Origin: Fibrobacterota bacterium
Lineage (GTDB): Bacteria; Fibrobacterota; Chitinivibrionia; Chitinivibrionales; Chitinispirillaceae
Assembly (NCBI GenBank): GCA_003164335.1
Contig: PLTF01000008.1
Coordinates: forward strand, 1-43,968
DNA length: 43,968 nucleotides
Direction of reading: 5' to 3'
The position numbers were made by a program, and so were the translations under genes. Positions 1-8,040 of the stretch are shown piece by piece (within the stretch, counting starts at the first letter, position 1; each line of letters opens with the position of its first letter). The notes under the pieces were generated by a model that saw nothing but the letters and a program-made list of their open reading frames with translations, was not told where the DNA came from and searched no databases.

Positions 1-85
1 GGAAGGGGTGTGCCTAAAGACGCGTGCTTTTCGCGGCTTCAGGCCAGGGGAAACCCGCGAAGCGAGGTTTCCCCACCAAAAGCAC
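1..85 (+). repeat. Dispersed multi-stem repeat, copy 1
   Basis: This is the first of five copies of an intergenic element that begins GGAAGGGGTGTG and ends CCCCACCAAAAGCAC. It contains an imperfect outer stem (CCTAAAG with CTTCAGG) and a second stem (GGGGAAACC with GGTTTCCCC). The copy starts at the window edge, so its left flank is unknown. The other copies are at 1023-1105, 9208-9302, 24112-24234 and 43824-43912 (minus). No protein is supported, although a chance reading frame runs through it. Confidence 0.75.
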
Positions 86-490
86 CGAGCCTTGCGATAG
101 CTATGTTCAGAAATACCAATTTTTTAAAGGATTTTCCCATGTTTCTCTCAATTAATATCCTTTGCCAATCTCAAAATATTCACCCATGTGAAGTTATCTT
201 AGCCTCTCCAAGCCTTTGTCATTATTTGCGTTATCGTTCAAAAGCCTTTCCTTTTATTCTCAAATTACTTTCCTCTATCAATTATCAGTCACCCGGAATT
301 CTTTACTGGTGGAGTTTTTGCACTCCTGATTTACAAAAACATCCGAAATTCCGTTCTATCTCACTGGTTTTAAAGCCTTTGGAATTTTTGCACTACTTGT
401 GCTCTCCAGAGGGCAAAAACCCCCGGAAAAATCGATTTTTAGAAAAATAAATGTAAAGGGGACCTGATGTTTGCAGTCGCGAATATTTAT
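86..490. other. AT-rich intergenic stretch, no gene seen
   Basis: This stretch is clearly more AT-rich than the surrounding genes. A 146-codon open frame covers most of it, but that frame begins inside the dispersed repeat and has no ribosome binding site. Its composition is unlike the GC-rich third-position bias of real genes here, and it resembles no family I know. I see no tRNA, terminator or other defined element in it. Confidence 0.5.
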
Positions 491-600
491 GGGAGAAGGC
501 AGAAAGAAGGCAGGGGGAAGGCAGACGAAAGGCAGAAAGAAGGCAGGAAGAAGGCAGAAAGAAGGCAGAAAGGCAGAAAGAAGGCACAAAGGCAAAAAAA
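491..600 (+). repeat. Purine-rich tandem repeat (GGCAGAAAGAA-type)
   Basis: About 110 bases are built from imperfect units of GGCAGAAAGAA and shorter forms such as GGCAGAAA and GGCAGGAAGAA. One strand is almost entirely purine. All three minus-strand frames stay open across it and yield low-complexity Leu/Phe/Pro/Ser/Cys peptides, which is what such a tract would give by chance. Tracts like this are prone to slippage, so the copy number may vary between strains. Confidence 0.75.
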
Positions 601-639
601 CAAAGAAGTGACAGGCAAAAGAGATAAATATTCCGTGTA

Positions 640-703
640 GGGGCAACCCTGCGTGGTTGCCCCGGGGTTGAAGGAACCCGCAGGGGCACGGCGCGCCGTG
701 CCC
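640..703. repeat. Two adjacent palindromes
   Basis: The first is a perfect 9-bp stem (GGGGCAACC, 640-648, with GGTTGCCCC, 655-663) around a 6-base loop. The second is a perfect 20-bp palindrome at 684-703, with half-site GGGCACGGCG. Neither is followed by a T-run, so neither looks like an intrinsic terminator. They resemble the palindromic units that accumulate between genes in many bacteria. Confidence 0.7.
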
Positions 704-771
704 TCATGTGTCATGCAAATTCAAAAGCACCTGGATCGGAGATCCAGGCCACACGATCAATAGCAAAGAGT

Positions 772-848
772 GGGCGACCGCTGACCTCCAAGAAATCTTA
801 ATAATAACCAAATAAACCGGGCTTTGCCGGTTTATTTGGAGGTCGCCC
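772..848. repeat. Long inverted repeat / hairpin
   Basis: A perfect 13-bp stem (CCAAATAAACCGG, 808-820, with its complement at 827-839) encloses the loop GCTTTG. The outer arms extend the symmetry: GACCTCC at 783-789 and GGGCGACC at 772-779 can pair with GGAGGTCGCCC at 838-848. No T-run follows. The role is unknown. Confidence 0.65.
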
Positions 849-891
849 GAGGGAAGTCAATGGTCAGGTGATTTTTCTTTATCTTTAATCA

Positions 892-930
892 GATCCCCCT
901 TAGTAAGGGGGCGGCAAAGCCGGGGGATTT
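892..930. repeat. Short palindromic repeat (GATCCCCC type)
   Basis: GATCCCCCTTAGTAAGGGGG is followed by a second GC-rich arm that includes GGCAAAGCC and GGGGGAT. The pieces can fold into alternative hairpins. A run of Ts follows on the plus strand, so weak terminator activity is possible, but no gene ends just upstream. Confidence 0.4.
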
Positions 931-961
931 TTCCCTGTTCTTTCTACCTAATGGAGGCGTT

Positions 962-1021
962 GCGGAGGAACGAGAGCGCCTGCTGAGCTGGAGCGAGGCA
1001 GGCATAGCCTCGTTCCTCCGC
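962..1021. repeat. Palindromic module inserted in the copy-2 repeat context
   Basis: A perfect 13-bp inverted repeat (GCGGAGGAACGAG at 962-974, complement at 1009-1021) surrounds an inner GCCTGC/GCAGGC pair. It lies between the flank TTCTTTCTACCT...GGCGTTGCGGA and the start of repeat copy 2. In copy 3 the equivalent flank runs straight into the repeat without this module. Copy 5 carries a degenerate version at about 24112-24155. Confidence 0.7.
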
Positions 1022-1022
1022 A

Positions 1023-1138
1023 GGAAGGGGTGTGGCTGAAGACCCGCTTTGGGGGCTTCAGCCCAGGGGGAACCATTTTTAAAATGGTTCCCCCACCAGA
1101 GGCACTGTATCTAAGCTCGGTTCCCCCACCAAGGGCAC
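1023..1138 (+). repeat. Dispersed multi-stem repeat, copy 2, plus a 3' remnant
   Basis: A full copy occupies 1023-1105. The outer stem GGCTGAAG pairs perfectly with CTTCAGCC, and the second stem GGGGGAACCAT pairs with ATGGTTCCCCC. Positions 1119-1138 repeat only the element's 3' end (GGTTCCCCCACCAAGGGCAC), so a second, truncated copy abuts it. The element lies about 125 bases upstream of ppx. Confidence 0.8.
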
Positions 1139-1213
1139 TTATCTTATTACTTGTCCCCTAACCGGATTCTCACACAATCCTCACATCCGCTATATATACT
1201 TATGCATATATAT

Positions 1214-1219
1214 TATAAT
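1214..1219 (+). promoter_or_regulatory. Candidate -10 box upstream of ppx
   Basis: A TATAAT hexamer sits in an AT-rich patch 44 bases before the ppx start codon. No good -35 hexamer is visible at 16-18 bases upstream, so this is only a weak promoter prediction. Confidence 0.3.
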
Positions 1220-1262
1220 GATATGAGAACCTATTCCGCCGCCCCTGTCCGGTGAAAGACTC

Positions 1263-2819
1263 ATGCCAGCTTCCAATCCCCAGCACCTCGTAGCACTCAT
1301 CGACATCGGCACGACCTCGCTGCGCATGACCATCGCCCAGATCGACGCGGACGGCAGCGTGCGTCCGCTCGAATACCTGCAGCAGGCGCTGAGCCTGGGC
1401 AAGGACACCTTTACCAAGGGGTTCATCGAAAAGGCCTCGATCGAGGAGTGCGTCGGCGGACTGCAGAAGTTCCGGCGGGTGCTCGAAGAGTTCGGCATCA
1501 AGCAGGACCAGGCCATACGGGCCGTTGCCACCACCGCGGTCCGCGAGGCGACCAACCGCGAGGCGTTCATCGACCGGGTGTACATCGCCACCGGCTTCAC
1601 CGTGGAGATTCTCGACGACCGCGACGTGGTCAGGCTGACCTACCGGAGTGCCCATACCCTCCTCGGCAACGATCCCGCAATGAAGCGGGGGCAGTTGCTC
1701 CTGTGCGATATGGGGGGCGGGAGCACCGAGCTCCTGGTGCTCCAGAAGGGCGGCATCGTCCTTGCCCAGTCGTATCGCCTGGGATCGCTCAGGCTCAGGG
1801 AGATGCTCGAAAAATTCAATGCGGCGACCCGTGGCCAGCGGACGCTCATGGAGAGCGAAATCCGGCGGACCCTCGACCAGGCGCTTCACGGCATACCGGC
1901 TGCGGCCCCCCGCCACCTGATAGCCCTCGGCGGGGATATCCGCTTTGCTGCAAGCCGGCTCCTGCCGGAGTTCGACGAGCTCAGGCCCGCCCGGATAGAA
2001 CTCGGGCTGCTCGAAAAATTCGCCGAAGAGGTGCTGTCGCTCTCGGTCAACGACTGCGTCCGGCGGTACCGGCTGTCGTACCCCGAGGCCGAGACCCTCG
2101 CCCCTAACCTCCTCTTCTTCGCCCGCTTCTGTCGCGCGCTCGGAGTCAGGAGCCTCATCGCCTCGGGCATCTCCATGCAGCACGGCGCGCTCCTCGAAAT
2201 GTCGAAGAGCGAACCGTCGGACGAGGACTTCCGGTACCAGATCCACTCCTCGGCATGGGAGATCGCGAAGAAATACCGCGCCGACGAGGCGCACGCGGCA
2301 TATGTTGAGCGGCTCTGCGGCATCCTGTTCACGCGGCTTGTGGAGGAGCACCGCCTTTCACCATGGTACGGCGTGCTGCTTTCGGTGGCGGCGATCCTCC
2401 ACGATACCGGCATGTACCTCTCCGCCCGGAGCCACCACAAACATTCGATGTATCTCATCCAGAACAGCGATCTCTTCGGCCTCTCCCGCTCGGATATCAC
2501 GCTCGTGGCGCTTGTCGCCCGCTACCATCGGCGGACAACGCCGAAGGCGGTGCACGCGGAGTACGCGGCGCTGTCGCGGGAGGATCGTCTTGCGGTTGCG
2601 AAACTCGCGGCGATTCTCCGCGTGGCCGATGCCCTTGACCGGTCGCACAGCCAGCGCATCGCGGTGGTGGATTGCCGTCGGGAAAAGGGACGGTTCGTCA
2701 TCGTCGTGAAAAACGTGGAGGACCTGAGCATCGAGCAGCTCGGCGTGGCGAGTAAGGGAGACATGTTCGAAGAGGTCTACGGGAGGAGTGTGGTTCTTGA
2801 AAAAAAAGAAAACGCCTGA
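1263..2819 (+). CDS. ppx: Exopolyphosphatase (Ppx/GppA family) with C-terminal HD domain
   Basis: The protein has 518 residues. The N-terminal ASKHA-type domain shows the first phosphate-binding motif DIGTTSLRM at about 14-22, the ATTAVREATNR segment at about 89-99, and the second motif DMGGGSTEL at 149-157. These are typical of enzymes that release phosphate from polyphosphate ends or hydrolyse pppGpp. From about residue 330 an HD-type domain follows, with His380-Asp381, the HHKHS cluster at 391-395 and RVADALDRSHS at about 453-463. The last 32 bases overlap ppk1, so the two are almost certainly co-transcribed. The ATG has only a weak GGTGA upstream. Activity as exopolyphosphatase rather than GppA is inferred from the ppk neighbour. 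Confidence 0.9.
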   Translation: MPASNPQHLVALIDIGTTSLRMTIAQIDADGSVRPLEYLQQALSLGKDTFTKGFIEKASIEECVGGLQKFRRVLEEFGIKQDQAIRAVATTAVREATNREAFIDRVYIATGFTVEILDDRDVVRLTYRSAHTLLGNDPAMKRGQLLLCDMGGGSTELLVLQKGGIVLAQSYRLGSLRLREMLEKFNAATRGQRTLMESEIRRTLDQALHGIPAAAPRHLIALGGDIRFAASRLLPEFDELRPARIELGLLEKFAEEVLSLSVNDCVRRYRLSYPEAETLAPNLLFFARFCRALGVRSLIASGISMQHGALLEMSKSEPSDEDFRYQIHSSAWEIAKKYRADEAHAAYVERLCGILFTRLVEEHRLSPWYGVLLSVAAILHDTGMYLSARSHHKHSMYLIQNSDLFGLSRSDITLVALVARYHRRTTPKAVHAEYAALSREDRLAVAKLAAILRVADALDRSHSQRIAVVDCRREKGRFVIVVKNVEDLSIEQLGVASKGDMFEEVYGRSVVLEKKENA

Positions 2820-4989
2820 AACCCGCCGTAAACGCCCCGGCGCAGCCGGGGCATTGCGCTTTTTAAACCGCGAGCTGAGCTGGCTCGATTTCAACGACCG
2901 GGTACTGCAGTGCGCCCAGGACGCGACGATCCCCCTCCTCGAACGGCTCAAGTTCCTCGCCATAACCGGCTCGAACCTCGACGAGTTTTTCATGGTCCGG
3001 GTCGGCGGCCTGCAGGCCATGCGCCGCGAGGGCGTTACCAAATGCGACCCCTCCGGAATGTCGCCGACCGAGCAGCTTGCCGCCATCGAGCTCCGCGCGG
3101 GCCGCATGGCGATCGACCAGTACCGCTGTCTGGGCGAGCTCCTCGGGCTGCTCTCGGACGAAGGCATCCGGCGGTTGTCGGGCAAGGAACTCGCCGACGA
3201 CCAGGCGCGCTATGCCGAGCAGCTTTTCATGGGCGAAATCCTGTCCGTGCTTTCGCCCATGGCCGTCGGCGAGGGCGATGCCGCCCCGCTCCTCATCAAC
3301 CGCATGCCCTACTGCGCCGTGCTCCTGCAGGGCCGCGAACCGGAGGCCCCGGCGCAGAAAACCGCCGCGAAAAAAAAGCCGCACCGCCTGGCGGTCATTC
3401 CCATAGGGAAAGCGATGGGGAGGTTTCTCTCCCTGCCCTCGGTCGGGGGCTACTCCTTCATGCTCCTCGAAGACCTCGCCTGCTTCTTCATCGACCGGTT
3501 CTTTCCCGGCGAGACCGTTTTGGCCTGCGCCCCGTTCCGCATCATCCGGAATGCCGATCTCGCGGTGCACGAGGACGGAGCGGCCGACCTGCTTGCCGAG
3601 ATGGAGGCAGTGATCGGCGCCCGGAAGCGGAGCGACTGCGTGCGGCTGGAAATCGATGCGGGCGCGCCGGAAATCCTGCTCGATGCGCTGCGTCCCCTCC
3701 TCGGGCCGCCGGTGTACGGCATCTACCGCCTGGCAGGACCCCTCGACCTTTCCGCCTTCATGCGCCTCGCCGAAATCGCCGATTATGAGCGGCTCAGGTA
3801 TAAGCCGTGGACGCCCCGGGTCAAACCGCTTCTGGACACCGATCAGCCGATGTTCGATATTCTCCGGACGCGAGACATCCTCCTGTACCATCCCTACGAC
3901 GGATTCGATCCCGTAGTGCGGTTCATCCGTGAGGCTTCGCGGGACGACCGGGTGATTGCCATAAAGCAGATTCTCTACCGGACAAGCCGCAACAGCCCCA
4001 TCGTGGAGGCGCTCGCCGAGGCGGCGCGCGCCGGTAAATACGTCAGCGCTATCGTCGAGCTCAAGGCGAGGTTCGACGAGGAGCGGAACATCGAATGGGC
4101 GCAGGAGCTCGAAGACGCCGGGGTGCAGGTGATTTACGGAATAAAGAACCTGAAAACCCACGCGAAGGTCTGCCTCGTGTTCCGCCGGGAGGAGCGCGGC
4201 CTTGCCCGGTATGCGCACTTCGGCACCGGCAACTACAACGAAATTACCGCCCGGATCTACAGCGACGTATCGTACCTTACCGCACGCGAAGACCTCTGTT
4301 CCGACGCTTCGGCATTTTTCAACTCGATAAGCGGCAATTCGCAGCCGCTCCCCTACCGCCTGATCGAAGCGGCGCCGCTGGGCCTTCGCGAACGCATCCT
4401 CTCGCTCATCGAGGCCGAAACCGAGCGCAGCCGCCAGGGCCAGCCGGCCCAGATCCGGGCGAAGATGAACTCACTGACCGATCCCGGCATCATCGAGGCG
4501 CTGTACCGGGCTTCACAGGCCGGAGTCAGGATCCGGCTCAATGTGCGCGGCATCTGCTGCCTCAAACCCGGTGTTCCGGGCTTAAGCGATACCATCGAGG
4601 TGCACAGCATCGTCGGGCGCTACCTCGAACACGCCCGGATTTTGCATGTGTTAAACGGCGGCAAGGAGAAGGTATTTATCTGCACGGCCGACTGGATGCA
4701 GCGCAACCTGGATAAGCGGGTCGAGCTCATGGTGCCGGTAGACGATCCGGAGTGCCGCACCCGGCTGCTCCACATCCTCGACATCTGCTTCAAATGCACG
4801 ACCGGGGCATGGGCTCTTGACTCACGCGGCAACTGGATGCTCCGGGCGCAAGGCGCAGCGAAGGGCGCATTCGACTGCCAGGCCGAGCTCCATGAGGAGA
4901 ACCGTGCGGCGGCGGAGCGCGCGAAACGGCTGAAGCCGACCCTCTTCGAAACGCACAAGCCGAAGAAGAAAAAAAAGGTGTCGAAATAG
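2788..4989 (+). CDS. ppk1: Polyphosphate kinase 1
   Basis: This enzyme reversibly transfers the ATP gamma-phosphate to polyphosphate through a phosphohistidine intermediate. At 733 residues it has the normal family length. The N-terminal domain carries FLNRELSWLDFNDRVLQ (25-41) and the motif GSNLDEFFMVRVGG (61-74). The catalytic core shows KTHAKVCLVFRRE around His458, the position of the autophosphorylated histidine, followed by HFGTGNYNEITARIYSD. The second conserved histidine is His615 in IVGRYLEHARI. A Lys-rich linker (about 190-200) and tail KPKKKKKVSK are extra. The GTG start at 2788 touches the GGGAGGA ribosome site directly, so TTG at 2797, in frame and about 10 bases beyond it, may be the true start. 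Confidence 0.96.
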   Translation: MWFLKKKKTPETRRKRPGAAGALRFLNRELSWLDFNDRVLQCAQDATIPLLERLKFLAITGSNLDEFFMVRVGGLQAMRREGVTKCDPSGMSPTEQLAAIELRAGRMAIDQYRCLGELLGLLSDEGIRRLSGKELADDQARYAEQLFMGEILSVLSPMAVGEGDAAPLLINRMPYCAVLLQGREPEAPAQKTAAKKKPHRLAVIPIGKAMGRFLSLPSVGGYSFMLLEDLACFFIDRFFPGETVLACAPFRIIRNADLAVHEDGAADLLAEMEAVIGARKRSDCVRLEIDAGAPEILLDALRPLLGPPVYGIYRLAGPLDLSAFMRLAEIADYERLRYKPWTPRVKPLLDTDQPMFDILRTRDILLYHPYDGFDPVVRFIREASRDDRVIAIKQILYRTSRNSPIVEALAEAARAGKYVSAIVELKARFDEERNIEWAQELEDAGVQVIYGIKNLKTHAKVCLVFRREERGLARYAHFGTGNYNEITARIYSDVSYLTAREDLCSDASAFFNSISGNSQPLPYRLIEAAPLGLRERILSLIEAETERSRQGQPAQIRAKMNSLTDPGIIEALYRASQAGVRIRLNVRGICCLKPGVPGLSDTIEVHSIVGRYLEHARILHVLNGGKEKVFICTADWMQRNLDKRVELMVPVDDPECRTRLLHILDICFKCTTGAWALDSRGNWMLRAQGAAKGAFDCQAELHEENRAAAERAKRLKPTLFETHKPKKKKKVSK

Positions 4990-5079
4990 GATGAAAATCC
5001 CGATCGTCGTTTTATAGTGACGGCGGCAGGGGTGTAATCTCATATGCAAATCGTTTGCGCTGACCCTTATGCAAACCGT

Positions 5080-5151
5080 TCGCCCTGAGCCTGTCGAAGG
5101 GCGAGCAGCAAACCAGACCGTTCATGGTTCGACAGGCTCACCACGAACGGG
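5080..5151. repeat. Inverted repeat of the TTCGACAGGCTC type
   Basis: GAGCCTGTCGAA (5087-5098) is the exact complement of TTCGACAGGCTC (5128-5139), and each is flanked by CCGTTCG/CGAACGG-type sequence. A diverged relative (CTTCGACAGCCTCAGGACGAACGG) lies upstream of rpe near 35448-35471. This unit is a widespread intergenic palindrome in bacteria. It occupies the 212-base gap between ppk1 and the HD-CHAD gene. No T-run follows. Confidence 0.75.
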
Positions 5152-5201
5152 TTATTGCAATAGTACTTACGAGCTGATTAATAACCCGGGACCTGTAACC
5201 A

Positions 5202-7217
5202 ATGAATACCGGAACGCGCCTGGCAATGCCCTCGCAAGCCTCCATTGAAGAGCTTTGCAGAAAGTACCGGAACGAGGACTCCCATTCGCGCCACGTGGCG
5301 GCACTGGCGTGCACGCTCTGGGATGCGATAGCGGCACCGCTTGGTCTTCCCGGTGAGTTGCGCCCGCTCCTTAACGCTGCCGCACTCCTCCACGACATCG
5401 GCTACGACCGGCGGCCGGACGATCACCAGGCGGAAAGCGCCCGCCTCATCGCACGCAGCGGCATCGCATCCTTTACCGGCGACCAGGTAACCATGGTTGC
5501 CGCGGCGGTACTCCTGCACCGCAAGGACCTGAAGCCCACCTTTGCCGACCCGGTTTTCGGACGCACAGCGTCGTCGGTCGCCGCAAAAACGATCGGCGCC
5601 ATCCTCCGCATTGCCGACGGGCTCGATTGCAGCCATTGCCAGAATGCCCTGATCCGCGCGGTGCGCGTCGAGCCGAATCGTGTGGTTTGTGTGGTAGCGA
5701 GCCCGGGCTTCGGCGGCAACCTCGCGAAAGCCGCCGGGAAAGCCGATCTGTGGCGTCGGGTTTTCAAAAGACAACTCGTGCTCGAAGAGTTCCGGCCCTC
5801 CTTTATCCTCGAACGCTTTGCCGGGGTCCTGCTTCCCGGAGACACGATCCCCGACGCGGCGCGCAAGCTGCTCCTGCTGCACTGCCGTTTGTTCACCTGG
5901 CAGCGCGCCGGCATGCTCGAAGGCAAAGGCGTTGAGCCGCTTCACGAGGCCCGTCTGGCGGTCCGGCGGTACCGTGCGGCCATCAGGGTCTTCCGGCCCT
6001 GTATCGACGCTCCCGGCCTTCAGGCTCTCGACGTCCGCCTGCGGGCGCTCGGCAGGACCTTGAGCCCGCTGCGCGACCTGGACGTCTGGCAGTCGTTTCT
6101 TGCAAAGCAATCAGCCGCACTTGAAAAGGACCCGGCGTTCGCCCGCTACGCCGCGTCGCAGGAGCGGTTGCGGCAGGCCGGCATGAAGAAACTCGCGGGC
6201 ATTCTCGAAGGCAATTCGCTTCGCTCCCTGGTGCGGGCGATGGCCCGCATTCCCCGAACCCGGCTCGTGCCCGTCATGGCCGGAGCGCTCTGCCCCTTTG
6301 CCGCACGGAAGCTTGCGGCCGACTACTGGACAATTGCCGCAGAGCGGGGGATTACGAAGGATTCGGATCCCGAAAAGGTGCATGCTCTCCGCAAGCAGTG
6401 CCGGGCAGCCCGGTACCGGGCAGAATTTTTCGCTCCCCTGCCGGTGGGTGCCGCGGGCCGGGGACCGGCCTTTTTTGCCGCCCTGTTCAAGGAGCTCTCC
6501 GACACGCTCGGCGAAGTGCACGACGCCGACTGCAGCAAGGCGCGGCTCGGGCAGGCGGCGTGGGCGCAGCGGCTCTTACCGGTGCTCGAAGCGGAAAAGA
6601 AGCGGCAACGCGCCGCCTGGCGCAACGCGGTCGGCGTGCTTCGGTCCGGCAAGGCCGCCGATGCTGCGCAGGTCCTCTGGCGGGAGGGGACCGGAAGCGT
6701 CCCGGTGGTCTACCTGGCACGTCATGCGACCGCCGCGGACAGCCTGCTCGATCACACACGGCAATTGACGAAAGGCGGTGTCGCGGAGGCGACCATCCTT
6801 GGTAAAGCCCTGGCACTCATGGACAGTCGGCCCGTCATCGTTGCCGCAAGTCCCTATGTGCGGGCCCTTGCCACGGCCGACCGCCTCAGGAGGGAGCTTG
6901 GCTTTTTAGAGGAGACAATCGTAACGGAAACGCTGCTGCCGAACGCCGCTCCCGGCGAAACGGTCCGCTTCATGGCGGAGTCTGGCGCCCCCTCCCTCCT
7001 CTGCGTCGGGCACCTGCCCCACCTCAATGCCCTTGCGGCTGCCCTGCTGCATGAGGGCGCTGCGAAAAAGATCGCCCTGGACAAGGCTTCGGTCTGCTGC
7101 ATAGCGTTTCCCGGCGGGAAGATCGCGGCCGGGATGGGCGAGCCGGTCTGGTATTTCCCGCAGAAGAGGCTTAAGCGGCTGGTCGACCGGGTCCATCTCC
7201 GGCCTCGTAACGGATAG
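5202..7217 (+). CDS. HD - CHAD - SixA-like phosphatase triple-domain protein
   Basis: The protein has 671 residues and three recognisable parts. Residues about 15-200 form an HD domain (His31, His64-Asp65, His75, His106, RIADGLD at 136-142) that matches the Ppx HD domain segment by segment. Residues about 215-480 form a CHAD domain, a helical domain known to bind polyphosphate, with conserved LHEARLAVRRYRAA (247-260), RDLD (291-294), VHALRKQCRAARYRAEFF (393-410) and GEVHDAD (437-443). Residues about 500-671 resemble the SixA phosphohistidine phosphatases, with ARHAT (506-510), SPYVRA (550-555) and GHLPHL (603-608). The position after ppk1 suggests polyphosphate sensing or turnover, which is inference. 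The start lacks a good ribosome site; Met9 (5226) is possible. Confidence 0.85.
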   Translation: MNTGTRLAMPSQASIEELCRKYRNEDSHSRHVAALACTLWDAIAAPLGLPGELRPLLNAAALLHDIGYDRRPDDHQAESARLIARSGIASFTGDQVTMVAAAVLLHRKDLKPTFADPVFGRTASSVAAKTIGAILRIADGLDCSHCQNALIRAVRVEPNRVVCVVASPGFGGNLAKAAGKADLWRRVFKRQLVLEEFRPSFILERFAGVLLPGDTIPDAARKLLLLHCRLFTWQRAGMLEGKGVEPLHEARLAVRRYRAAIRVFRPCIDAPGLQALDVRLRALGRTLSPLRDLDVWQSFLAKQSAALEKDPAFARYAASQERLRQAGMKKLAGILEGNSLRSLVRAMARIPRTRLVPVMAGALCPFAARKLAADYWTIAAERGITKDSDPEKVHALRKQCRAARYRAEFFAPLPVGAAGRGPAFFAALFKELSDTLGEVHDADCSKARLGQAAWAQRLLPVLEAEKKRQRAAWRNAVGVLRSGKAADAAQVLWREGTGSVPVVYLARHATAADSLLDHTRQLTKGGVAEATILGKALALMDSRPVIVAASPYVRALATADRLRRELGFLEETIVTETLLPNAAPGETVRFMAESGAPSLLCVGHLPHLNALAAALLHEGAAKKIALDKASVCCIAFPGGKIAAGMGEPVWYFPQKRLKRLVDRVHLRPRNG

Positions 7218-7333
7218 ATCCCCGCTGCACCCATGATTTCCACCGATTTGCAATTTTCACAGTCGGGAACTAACTTACTCAAGGGGACCCTCTTACCGGT
7301 GCCTTCCCTCTCAACGCCCTCCCCGGAGCCACG

Positions 7334-8029
7334 ATGCGTTTTCTCCTGTCGCTATGCTGCATTCTCGGTATGATCGGCTGTTCGTCTACCTCATTTATCG
7401 TCGTCAGTCCGGATTATTCGGGGGCCTCCTGCCGGGACCGCTCCCTTACCCTTCTGCCGCTTCCGCATGACCTCATATCGCTTTACGATACCGTCGACGT
7501 GCGCAAGGACTTCCCGGAGGACCACCGGGCCTGCATGGAGATCGTCCGGGACAGCTGCTACCAATCGATGGTGGAAGAGCTTTCGCTCCACCTGGAAGGG
7601 ATCCGTCCCGATACGGCGTCTTTCCCGGTCGACACGATCAAGAACCTTGCGGATTCGGGGTGTTTCCTGGCGCTGCACTACGATGCCGGAAAGGACAGCC
7701 TTCCGCTGAAATTCTATCTCCCTTCGGCATCGTGCATCGGCAAGAGTGTCGATATCGGCCTGGTCTTCAATCAGCTGACCTTCTCGCGCGATGAGGGCAG
7801 GACCGGAATACCCTTTCCCGGAGGAGCCTTGCTGGGAGGAAGTCCCCCTTCGCTCAATTCCGGTATCATGTTTCTCATCTGGGATTACAAAAAGGACCGG
7901 CCGATCGCTTATGGCAGGACCATGGTTAAGAAAAATTTCATCATCAGCATGAAACAGAGTACCTGGAAGGAGCAGTTCAGGCAGATCCTTGAGTCGGTAT
8001 TTAAGAAAACGGCGTTTGGGATTAACTGA
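7334..8029 (+). CDS. Putative lipoprotein, function unknown
   Basis: The protein has 231 residues and opens with a lipoprotein signal peptide (MRFLLSLCCILGMIGCSS), so Cys16 is the likely lipidated residue. The mature part has no motif I recognise. It starts with a short hydrophobic beta-like segment (SFIVVSPDY) and ends with a Lys-rich helix. GGAG sits 6 bases before the ATG, which supports the start. It follows the HD-CHAD gene by 116 bases on the same strand. An outer- or inner-membrane role is inferred from the signal only. Confidence 0.75.
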   Translation: MRFLLSLCCILGMIGCSSTSFIVVSPDYSGASCRDRSLTLLPLPHDLISLYDTVDVRKDFPEDHRACMEIVRDSCYQSMVEELSLHLEGIRPDTASFPVDTIKNLADSGCFLALHYDAGKDSLPLKFYLPSASCIGKSVDIGLVFNQLTFSRDEGRTGIPFPGGALLGGSPPSLNSGIMFLIWDYKKDRPIAYGRTMVKKNFIISMKQSTWKEQFRQILESVFKKTAFGIN

Positions 8030-8040
8030 GACAGCCTTGT

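Noticed and set aside
10-450. 146-codon open frame at the left end
   Set aside because: It begins inside the dispersed repeat, lacks a ribosome site, has AT-rich composition unlike the genes here and resembles no family.
491-600. CRISPR array
   Set aside because: Units are short and contiguous with no constant repeat and variable spacer pattern; no cas genes are present.
356-714. Several minus-strand frames rich in Leu, Phe, Ser and Pro
   Set aside because: They are translations of the purine tandem tract and adjacent palindromes; the low-complexity pattern is a by-product.
1200-2351. 383-codon frame antisense to ppx
   Set aside because: Shadow of the real gene caused by high GC; no motif, and the same happens opposite ppk1, gyrA and gyrB.
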